This document shows, piece by piece, positions 1 through 9,290 of a stretch of 64,000 bases of DNA. The stretch lies in assembly GCA_015178975.1 (NCBI GenBank), contig WHVD01000021.1:682001-746000 (forward strand), in the 5' to 3' direction. The position numbers and the translations under genes are program-made. The stretch is from Hysterangium stoloniferum (lineage: Eukaryota > Basidiomycota > Agaricomycetes > Hysterangiales > Hysterangiaceae). The notes beneath the pieces were generated by a model. That model was not told where the DNA came from and ran no database searches. It saw only the letters and a program-made list of their open reading frames with translations. Each line of letters opens with the position of its first letter. Position 1 is the first letter of the stretch.

Positions 1-1823
1 AATGCTTCTCTCGTCGCTTTTGGGTCTTTCCAGTATCCTTTTTTTTTTTTTAGAAAAAAAATTAAATATCCGCCTGTTTCATTTTCTTCAGTGTGAAAGC
101 AATTCACCTAGAGCAACGGTCCCAGATTTAACATAAAGATCTCCCGCCTCGTTGGGCAAACAATGTGTCCCATCTTCTCGAAGAAGTAGTCCTTCGACAC
201 CAGGAATTAGGACCCCTGTTTATATCTGCCATTTCAAGACCTTTGGTGCATTAGAATCGATGGAAAAAATTACCTGAAGAAGCGCTATGATGTCCGCCCG
301 ATGTTCCCGTTTGCACGCCGCCGATAAGTGAGAGAGTCTGCGAAAGATGGCCGTCAGGATGCAGACAGATCGATAATCTCTGAACTCACGGCTTCGGACA
401 TGCCGTATCCTGTCCAAAAAGATATTTAATGCAAATGCACTGGACAACAACGGGTGCCGTACCTTCCATCATTAGGGACCCCTTTACTGCATCTTTCATC
501 TTCTCAGCGAGAATAGGGGGTAGATATGCCGCACCACTGTGTAAAAGTACTATTGAAGACAAATCTGTTTGGCGGAGTTTGGGTGAGGAAACTAGTGCGT
601 GGATCATTGAGGGAATTAGAGCCAGTGACGATACCCGGTACCTGTATTGAGTCGATGAGTATAAGGACAGTCTTTGGGCAGAAGTAAAACTATTTTCACG
701 TACTTGGGGATGCAATGAAGAACCAAATCTACATTCCATCGAGGCATAACCACGACTGTTGACCTTTGCATTGGTGCCCTGCGAATAGTGGTCCACAGTT
801 TGGAAATCAATTAGCAGCGAACATCTTTTGCAGGGCATACCTTAAACACAATGTATGCAGCCCATATGGATGGTGCATTGGCAAGATGCCCAAAATGACT
901 GGCACAACATTCGGATCGCGCGGTGGCTGGACGATATAATGTTAAAGCGATCCGATCAAGCCCACCAAAGTGACGCACCGCGAGTTTCGTATACTCTGCC
1001 ATTAAAATGCCTCCTTGCACAAGACTAACGCACAAATTACCATGGGAAATCATTACCGCTGTATTAATAAACGTCAGCATATGCACTACATGAAAGATAG
1101 CAGCAAACTACAGCTGGAGATGCCGAGTTCGCGACGAGGCGCATGCTTTACCTTTAGGAAGACCAGAAGTGCCACTCGAAAAAGAAAGGTATGCAAGTGT
1201 GTCGTATCCAGCAGGCTTTACCGGTTCCCTAGGGATCTTCCGAAAACGTACATTTTGAATTAAAGAATCTAACGTCTTGAACCGGCTTGGTTCAGGTGTC
1301 TCGCCCTCTAGGATAAAGATATTTTCTTCCGGAAACCCAGTCTCGCGAGCGACTTCAAGGAATGTCGCGAGACACGACGGATGCAGGAACATATGGGTCG
1401 CCTCCGATTTACGCAAATAATGCGTCATTTCCCGCGGAGTAGCGACCGGCGAAAAAAGCGCCATCGGCGTCGCGGCAACCAGCAAGGCATGCACAATTGT
1501 GATATATTCCTAAAGATACTATTAGGGCGTGGATAAAGCATCGACGAAATGGGCTCACACACCAGACAATTGTCGCTCATGATGCCAATCATATGGCCCT
1601 GGCCGAATCCCAAGCCACCGCGGGATTTATCTGCACCGAGAGCCGTTGCTGCATCGTAGACACGCTCGATAAATCCAGATCGGGTGCGTCGCTGTCCTGT
1701 GACGGCATCGATGTGCATGGTATGGTCGGCCAAGGCTCGCTGTCCCGGTGTGCGAAAAAGCAAATTGTGGTAGTTCGTAGGGGGCAGGGGCGGGATCGAC
1801 GGGTACGGTGAGTGTAGATACAT
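1..1823 (-). CDS. 4-coumarate-CoA ligase-like acyl-CoA synthetase, 3' end outside window
   Basis: Adenylate-forming (ANL) enzyme that would activate a carboxylic acid as acyl-AMP and load it on CoA; the substrate is unknown. Read on the minus strand from the ATG at 1823. The AMP-binding P-loop YLSFSSGTSGLPKG lies near 1160-1200, followed after an intron by VMISHGN. Next come LPMHHPYGLHTL (about 850-900), IHALVSSPKL and HSGAAYLPP (about 510-600), the short exon GYGMSEA (near 400), LPNEAGDLYVKSG (about 110-165) and YWKDPKATREA at the window edge. Each join has GT-AG signals, for example the intron ending just before GYGMSEA and the one before YWKDP. The C-terminal hinge and catalytic lysine lie beyond base 1. 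No stop or frameshift was seen once introns are removed, so the gene looks functional. It is divergent from the PNP oxidase gene. A fatty-acyl or benzoate ligase is equally possible. Confidence 0.85.
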
Positions 1824-2993
1824 AACGCCCTGGTTTGTGTCTCGAGATGAACTTTACGGATTGTTTCCAATGGAGGTGGACTACTATGACTGTCGGGGGT
1901 TGACGCCCACCTGGAGGTAAAATGACACTGGGTATGGTTCACGGGTCGAGAAATTGCCCTATGTATTGGGACCAGGGATTCTGTATTTATGTAGATTGCA
2001 AAGTCGCAACTGCCGGCCGGATATATGTAACGGCAATCGGTCATACCCGGATTCCGGATGCGGTGTTGCCGTGATTCGCTATAGAGTGTAATCGTAATTA
2101 GCTATGCCGGCGGCTATGCCCTGCTGGGAGTTTTATTGACTATTGCCGTTGTTTGCATAGTTCACGGTGGAGCCGCTGCTGTGCTGGATTCAATTTTTGC
2201 AAAAGCTATACTCTTCGAATGCTAATGTCGTAGACAAAGCGTCATAGTATTTTGATTAGAATTTATCTCCACTTAATACCATAGAACTATATATGTGAAA
2301 AGAGCTCTGTGGGTTATGGGCGCTTTTTGACACCCAAAAACCAGTAGGAGCTTGGTGGGTCCATGGATAAGAGCCTTCAGCTGCTCCCAATTTTGTCTAA
2401 TGTGAACTCAGAGTTACCTTGCGCCTGAGTTGGTGATAAACGGCATCTTTTCCATATCAGGACTTGTAAGTTGGAAATAAGTCAAATTCTTCAAAACCAC
2501 TCTATATCTTATGTAAAAATAAGAAGGTTTAAAGTGTAACAATGGGAAGAATGTCGTACTTTTGATTTGATTATGACTTTCTACGAGGCTGAAAACGGAT
2601 GGAACAAGTTTTAGAAAGCGACTTTTAGATATATGTTGTTCCCAAAGGTTGCCATAAAATTGCAGCTTTTTATGGTCAGTCCAGGGAAATCCGGAGATTA
2701 GAGGGTGTAGAACATTTTTGAAATATGAATGTGCCCCAGACATGAGACCAGAGCTTGTATTCTACCTATAAACGCCTGTCGACATGACATGTGCCGTTTC
2801 GCCGTTTTCTCATTCTCAGATACCTGGAAATCGGTGCCCGGACAATTAATCTCAATTTGGAAACTCGGATCGAGAGTGACCGATCAGGTGATTAAAATTG
2901 CTTGAAGCGTGGGAACGTATTATATACCTACGAAGTGGAGGTGAGCTTGCTAACGTAGCTGAAGAGTGACTGGGTAGGTGTCTGTTATCCTAC
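1824..2993. other. Intergenic region between divergent genes
   Basis: About 1.17 kb between the ligase start (minus) and PNP oxidase start (plus). It should hold both promoters. Short ORFs here lack recognisable protein character. No repeat shared with the rest of the window was noticed. Confidence 0.6.
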
Positions 2994-3782
2994 ATGTATC
3001 GTAGATTTATCTCAAAGTCGATAGATGCCTACATGCGCACCGATGCTGCAACTCTCCGTATCACAACACACAACCAATACATCACTCCTCATACCCTCAC
3101 ACCAGCATCAGTCGTCCCCTCTCCTCTTTTACAATTTCAGGAGTGGTTTACGGCAGCCATGGCATCAGGTGTACGAGAGCCAGAGGCGATGTCACTTTCG
3201 ACATGCACATCTGCCGGGATCCCATCATCCCGCATCGTGTCGCTGAAACAGGTAGACGCGAAAGGATTCGTGTTTTATACCAACTACGAATCGCGAAAGT
3301 CGCGTGAGATGGCTGAGAATCCCCATGTTGCGCTGGTGTTCCATTGGACGGAGGTTTCGAGGCAGGTGCGCGTTGTTGGCACGGCTGAGAGGGTCTCAAG
3401 AGAGGAGAGCGAGGCATATTTTAAAAGCCGTGCTGTGGACAGTCGCGTGGGTGCATGGGCGAGTAAACAGAGTAGTGTTGTTGGCGAAGGTGAGGTCGCG
3501 GAGAAAGTCGAGGAGGCGCGGAAACGGTTTGGTGTCGAGGATGGGACGACAGAAGCCAACGTGCCGTTGCCCGACGTCTGGGGTGGGTGGCGGATTACCC
3601 CACAGTGCGTACACGCGTTTCCTCTACCCGTTTGAAGCTCCAGCCTTTCGTTTGCTTTTTCTAGCGAGGTTGAATTTTGGTCTGGACGATCGTCTAGGTT
3701 GCACGATCGGGTACGATATCTACGAATTAAAGAATCCCCACCGAACAAGTTAAAATGCAAAATTGAGAGACTGGCACCGTGA
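2994..3782 (+). CDS. PDX3: Pyridoxamine/pyridoxine 5'-phosphate oxidase
   Basis: FMN-dependent oxidase converting pyridoxine- or pyridoxamine-5'-phosphate to pyridoxal 5'-phosphate, the last step of vitamin B6 salvage. The N-terminal part carries PSPLLQFQEWF, then the FMN-binding core with PEAMSLSTC, PSSRIVSLKQVDAKGFVFYT and NYESRKSREMAENPHVALVFHW, then the R-Q-V-R-V-G segment. One 60-nt intron (3605-3664, GT-AG) joins WGGWRITP to HEVEFWSGRSSRLHDR, the diagnostic C-terminal signature, and the protein ends in KIERLAP with the stop at 3780-3782. Length is about 240 residues, normal for the family. The first 35 residues are not conserved in character, so an in-frame Met at 3036 is an alternative start. 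No damage is visible. The gene symbol follows the yeast orthologue. Confidence 0.93.
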
Positions 3783-4691
3783 AGTAACCCCAAAATTTCA
3801 AGGAGACGAGCCTGCAATAAACCGCTTAACTTCTGTTTGGTTGTCAATATGAAGCTTCTTGAAAAATCCCGAAAAACAAGTGTTAGGTTATGTATGAAAG
3901 CTGGAAAGCTGCAGAGCTCACATCGGATTGGGAAACTATGGCTGTCATTTTGGCGTGATTTAATGCGTTCAAGGAAGCAGATGAAGAAAGGCGCTTTTAC
4001 AGCGAGGGAAAAGACAATCCCATACCCTACAATTACATAGGTTTCGTAGGTCCTACTACGGTTACACCCTCTCGTAAAAATCCAACACAAGAGAAAAGCG
4101 TGCTACAAAAAGTAGGAAAAGAAGTGGGTGAGTGACTTGACTAGTTTAAGGTGGAGAAGCCATGTATCGATTCCTTTAAAATATAGCTCGATCATTAATT
4201 GCACCTCGGTCGATCATTGTATTAATTTGGTATGAATAATTTCGGGCTATAGCAATTGGGCACGCAAACTCATGGAATGACTTATTACAACATCGGAGAG
4301 ATATGATAGCATAATATGTATCAAACTATAGGCCAATGGAGAATAATTTTAAAACTATTAGTGAAAAATTGGCCAAAAATTTGGCTAATTCCAGTCATGC
4401 TAGCCAATTTATCATCTTCAAATATCTGGGGGGGAGGTCTTTTTGGTTTGCCGATGAAGTTGTGACCAAATGGCCGGGGGTAGAGACAGCGAAAATAGAC
4501 TGGTGTTCTACTGTGTTGAATGTTTTTTTTGTTGCTGGAGCTCAGGCTGTGCGACTACTGTTCGACGTCTGCTTGATACAGGCTGTCGATTTCTTGCTCA
4601 CTCTAGCGCATATCACAAGAGGAATCTTATGGACTCCTACGGCCCCTAACAATTATTGGCTTTACCGAAAGAGTAGGCCCGACGGGTAGAC
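3783..4691. other. Intergenic; holds a decayed copy of the 6.8-kb gene end
   Basis: No supported gene. An open frame at 4336-4689 has no family character. The stretch around 4440-4565 resembles 6800-6945, the stop-codon region and 3' flank of the next gene: both carry a motif reading GCGAAAATAGA(C/T)TGG and, further on, a TGTTTTTTxT run then GGAGCTCAG. It is probably an old partial duplicate and not an independent gene. Confidence 0.5.
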
Positions 4692-5004
4692 TGGTTGGAG
4701 TGTTTGAAATAGGCTCTCATATGTCCAAGTGCGGAGGTAGGCCGCGAGGCCAAGAAGGCTACGAACCTCCAGGTCCACTATTCAAATAGACTCGGACATA
4801 CAAAACGAACCAGATCACGTTTGCATCATCTCAGATATATATCGTACCAGTCCTACCTCAGTCGAATCACCCAACTGTGTCGACTGAGGTACGTCGCCAT
4901 ACCATTCTCGTTTTACCCCTAGCTAATTCGTTGCACCGTAGTTAACTATTAACAGGTACATAACTCGATTCACCCAACTGTGTCGACTGAGTTAACTATT
5001 AACA
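4692..5004 (+). repeat. Probable degenerate solo LTR of a Copia-like element
   Basis: The last ~150 bp have the same architecture as the LTR beside the 11.8-kb Copia element, in opposite orientation. Both contain two copies of a motif CGA(A/T)TCAC...TGTGTCGACTGAG, the first inside a 10-bp inverted repeat CCTCAGTCGA/TCGACTGAGG, and each motif is followed by a repeated tail (here GTTAACTATTAACA) ending in ACA. The right end at 5004 is therefore reasonable. The left end is placed at a TG dinucleotide only by analogy. No target-site duplication was seen. Confidence 0.45.
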
Positions 5005-5404
5005 TGGAGGTTCAGAATCAAAGTGACTTTGCTAATTTCACAAAGATTATTGATTTCTGTGGTGTGACAACACCGCGTGACAGATCTTCGTTCTCGCTTA
5101 GACCATCGAGACACTGCTAACAAAATCCAACATGTTAGCATCCCAAGGAACCCCCTACCGTTGTTGTATGATACGCAAATTAAATAACAGGTCCTATAGC
5201 AGCCATTCGACTCCCACATATCACCCCAAAGTCTTTGGTGAGTCTTCCGACGCTCACAAAACGGCTCGAAGCCAATAGACATCTTGCACAACAGCGATCC
5301 CGTTCGCCGTTAGTCCGAAAGACGCAATAAATCAATGCGCATCTCTTTCACGCGCGTTAACAACTCCGAGGCGGCACAGCACCTTATTGGGGCACTTTAG
5401 GAAC
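5005..5404. other. Intergenic, nothing recognised
   Basis: About 400 bp with no coding character, repeat or RNA gene that I could support. Confidence 0.5.
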
Positions 5405-6841
5405 ATGGCCCTTTCATGGGATCGACCAGCCCCATCTGTGATCCAAATAGAGCCGGTTTACTTTCCCACATGGCTGGTCAATGCGTGTGCGCTGGCGAAT
5501 GGGATCGGTTCTGAAGATACTAGGTAGGCTTGGATACTTTGGCGTGCAGGTCCATCGCTCACTTCGACCGTGAGCTCCGAAAAGTCGGGTTTTAATGCGT
5601 TCATGGAATCCCGCGAGACGTAATATTGCGACTACTTTGTATGGCTGCGTGATGTTGATGCTTTGTCATTCTACCCGCCAGGTACTATCCAGGTGACTTT
5701 GGCGTCACCTCATGGTTCATAATGACTCAAGCTTCACCAGGGCACCACATGTTTCCTATCAATATGCTCCCATTAACGCCGCGATCTCCGGCTATTTTCG
5801 AAACTTTGCCAGAAAGATGGGACGATTCGATGGCAACTTTGTCCGATTACGACGGTCGCTCTGTGACTTGCCTGCCATACACCCGATCTCCCTTGACTTT
5901 TGTCAACGATTTTAAGGCTGCATCAAAGTTCGTGGAAGGAGCCACAGTCATCGCTGAGTTTGCTGTATGTTGTTTGCTCGTAATGTCTTCAATTCATCGA
6001 CGTTACATCTTGCATGAGTTTACAGATGTCTGTCCTCCCTTTATATCCTGTTCTATTTCCCCTATACTTGATCAAGTTCGAAGCTGTACCACAACATGGA
6101 GAAACCCGGCGTTCACAATTGACGGTGGCAATTCAAGCTCATCAACTCAATGTACGTACAGAGGCATGGGTTTACCTACGGTACTGACCTCGACAGGGTC
6201 ACATTTTCGCCAATAATTTGGGGAAGGGATATTATCATCCCCGCACTTCTTGGACTGCTAGACTGTGGAAATGGTGGCTACGTTACAAAAAAGAAATAAT
6301 TCTCACAGCCGATCCTGAGCTCGAGGGCATGTTTATTCGTGACTCTCCTGAAGCTGTCAGTCATACTTAAATATTCTTACAGACAGCGCTGGTTCCTCCA
6401 TCTCCGTATACGGCCATAGCACACAGGTCCTCCAAAATAGCTTGTGGGGTTTTATTAACCCGGTATATGGCGTTGACCAAAAGGACGAAAGCTTATGGAC
6501 AAAACTCCAACTGAAAGCCGCCAATTCCTGGACAAGAAATCCACCGGAAAAAATTAATTGGGACGATGAACGCATCAGGCCTCTTACCAAGGACGAAATG
6601 GTAACCAATAACGCATTTCTGATGGAGAAAACTATATTTTCTTTAAGGCAGGTAAGGATTTTAGCTTGTGTCGTATTTATGGTGGTACCGATTGGGCATG
6701 TAGATCAGCAGACTAACGGAGACAATTCCTGAGAAACTCATGGACACTGTTTTGTATCCGCGCAGCGATGCAAAGGATGCCAATGAATATGTAAACTTGT
6801 GGCCAGAGTGGTATAAAAAGTGGGAGAGACGGCGAAAATAG
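5405..6841 (+). CDS. Unrecognised multi-exon protein, in-frame TAG near N-terminus
   Basis: I do not recognise the family. Coding character is strong and splicing can be followed. The first exon reads from ATG 5405 (MALSWDRPAPSV...) and continues in frame through TAG at 5525-5527 into AWILWRAGPSL and MESRET. Introns follow: about 5616-5682 (joining RET to YYPGDFG), about 5964-6026, one ending before 6200, one near 6339-6382, and about 6652-6719. The end reads LYPRSDAKDANEYV then LWPEWYKKWERRRK, stop 6839-6841. Hydrophobic PLYPVLFPLYLIKF and a basic/aromatic RLWKWWLRYKKE segment suggest a membrane-associated protein. The TAG may be a nonsense mutation (CAG to TAG would explain it), or the real start may be ATG 5604, giving about 300 residues. 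A duplicate of the 3' end lies near 4440-4565. Confidence 0.5.
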
Positions 6842-6998
6842 ATTGGTTTTCTGCGTTGAAATGGGCCTCTGTAAAGAACTGTATATCATTGTGTCAAATG
6901 TTTTTTGTATTGCCACAGGAGCTCAGACTGTCTGACTAGCACTGCTCGAATTTTGGTTCATATGGGCATCCCTCAGCACACTTATCATATCTGCAATA

Positions 6999-7345
6999 AC
7001 ATGAAAACTATTAAGTATACCAAATTCTAATATACTCTAAAGGTCATTTAAACATCTGGGATGTGATTCAAACATAATTTGGTTTTTAAAACTTTTCGAA
7101 AGTTTTAAACTCTCTTGTACATTACAAATTAAAGAATATTTCCAGACATGAGTAGACAATAAAAAAAATTAGTAGTTTGAAACACTAATACTTTTAAAAA
7201 ATAGATACCTTTAAATAGTCCATTCCATGCATATGTATATCATTGGCACCTCTAAATACATATGTATTACTTCAGAATGGATCTGTCGATCTGAACAGAT
7301 TTCTACTTGATTCAACATACCCAGAATATATAGGTGCTTTTGTGA
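6999..7345 (+). repeat. Short TIR element, copy 1 (truncated)
   Basis: This AT-rich sequence, from GAAAACTATTAAGTATACC to ATATATAGGTG, recurs almost unchanged at 52680-52995 (same strand) and 13801-14085 (opposite strand). It lacks the outer part carrying the right terminus seen in the 52.7-kb copy. It sits between two genes and separates their 3' and 5' flanks. Confidence 0.75.
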
Positions 7346-7661
7346 GGAGAAAAACAAATTCCGCGATGAGGTATCTCCACCGTGTATTACTCAATACTGG
7401 ATATTATATACATAGGCCTCGTGGCCACAGCAAGTTTTGCCGTCCAAATTGTCGGAACGGGAAATCTGGCTTGATATTTATTAATTTAAATAATACACAT
7501 GCCGGCTTTGAGCCTTCCTAAATGGGACACGCTCTCAGCCTCCAATTGGCTGTGCTCGTAAACTATGCTTCACTGGCGCTTTTAGAACCTGTGATTAAGC
7601 CGCGAATGTGAATTCAAATGAATTTGGATCCTAAGTTATAACACATTCTTATCGCTTCTTT

Positions 7662-8809
7662 ATGCAAGTCCTCATGTTAACCTGCCACGTCGATGACATA
7701 GACAATAGGAACTTTGAATTGTCCGCCCTAAGGTGTGCCGAGGGCAAGCTTCGGCGGTACTCTGACTGTGGAGAGTTTGAGAAACTATATATCACCCTTC
7801 GATGGGAAGAGATTCCTTTCAACTTTCCGTTTACTGAGAATGGTAGCCCCACCGTTCCCCAAGGATGTGCAGTTGAATACTGAGCTGTCCTTGTTAAGCA
7901 GCGAAGTAATAATTTATTCTCTTTTCTCCCTATCGTCCGTTGATTTAAGCGTTACAGGATTTATTTAAAACTCAATGCCTTCCAGGACATCCTCTCCGCT
8001 CTATAGCGGAGGACCAGTCCAAGTTCCTTCGAGACGAGCTTCTCGTTAACAACCTCGACAAGCTTTCTCCATTGTTTTGGCTAGTAGCCAAGCCTGATCA
8101 CTCTCATATATCCTCCCTTCATTACCAGAAGGTTCGTGGAAGGGAAATCGTAATATCAGAAAAGCCTGGCCTTCACCTAGTGTGGTACTACAACCGAGTC
8201 TTCATCAAGCCTCTTCCACTGTATCTCACCAACTATGTTTTCTGGGAGCATTTCCTATCCCGCGATGATCCAGACACTCGAGCCCTTCGTAAGGCTGCTC
8301 TAGGCTATCTGCGATCATATTATTACCTCATTGGTCATCAATCTGACCTTGATATTGCCCACCAGATGAACCTCATCGACTCTGAATGGAAGTTAAAGAG
8401 TGTCCTCAACTTCCTCAAGCACTTTCAAAATGTGGGAAAAGACGAAGTTTCACGTCGTTTTCGTTACGGGGAGCTCCGCCTGAGCCGCCTAAATACCATA
8501 ACGCGACTGCGTGGAATGGGTTTCTTCTATCACAAAGTATATGGACAGTATGGGCCATTCCTTGCGGCAACTGTCGCACCATTCGTATTCGTTTTTGCCC
8601 TGTTGTCAATAATTTTGGCAGCATTTCAGGTTGTGCTTGCCGTACAGCAGCTTGCGGATATACCGCCGCCTTGGAATACGTTTGTAGAAGTCTCTCGTTG
8701 GTTCTCAGTGGTTTGTATTGTTTTTTCGGCCTTGGTTGGGGTTTTTGTCCTTTTATTGATAGCAATATTGCTTCTGCGAGAGCTAGTGTATGCAATCAGG
8801 CATCACTAA
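7662..8809 (+). CDS. Fungal membrane protein of uncharacterised family (DUF6601-like)
   Basis: The well-supported part starts after a CAG acceptor at about 7984 and reads GHPLRSIAEDQSKF..., then LSPLFWLVAKPDHSHIS, GREIVISEKPGLHLVWYYNR, VFIKPLPLYL, an RYGELRLSRLN motif, and two C-terminal membrane segments (about 8560-8650 and 8690-8790). This layout (soluble domain with HLVWYY and IKPLP signatures, RLSRLN, then two helices) matches a widespread fungal family I recall as DUF6601; the Pfam name is from memory. Function is unknown. The 5' exon is uncertain: two overlapping frames in 7662-7900 look coding and I could not decide the donor site. No damage is visible in the main exon, which ends at TAA 8807-8809. 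Confidence 0.65.
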
Positions 8810-9290
8810 TAGGAATATTTTTTCATTGTTTGTACATGGAGTTATACTATGGATCGGTAATTCACTCCTAGATCTTCAGCATTACATGAATATTCGAATG
8901 TTGCAGTAATAACTGCTGGAGCGACATGTTCCGTCGCTCCAAGGTTTATACTCGTAATATGATCTGATCAGAAAAATTGTGGGTTAAAGTTGTAAATATT
9001 TCGCACTTGATACTGTTCGGTGGCTGGTTGGGGATTAAGAGACTGGAACGTTATAAGTTCAGGACAGCGTCGACAGACACTGAAAACCCGAAAAAATTTA
9101 ATAGTGACGCGAAGAGGATTTGCTACTTATTAATTTATTATTGATGTGAAAGTACTGACTGGCAACTGGGAAGCAATTAGTTTCTGCCTGGATCACTGGA
9201 AGATGTGAAAAAATGAGCGAAATTATATCACATAATGTTGAATGAAACGGCGGCAAGAAAACCGCTCAGAAATTATGAAAAATTTTCATT
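8810..9290. other. Intergenic, nothing recognised
   Basis: About 480 bp of AT-rich sequence between the membrane-protein gene and the truncated end of the Copia element. No terminal repeat of that element was found here. Confidence 0.5.

Noticed and set aside
2414..2743. 109-codon minus frame in the intergenic region
   Set aside because: AT-rich, no recognisable motif; most likely chance.
3284..4090. 268-codon minus-strand open frame
   Set aside because: It is antisense to the PNP oxidase exons and has no family character; the plus-strand gene explains the open frame.
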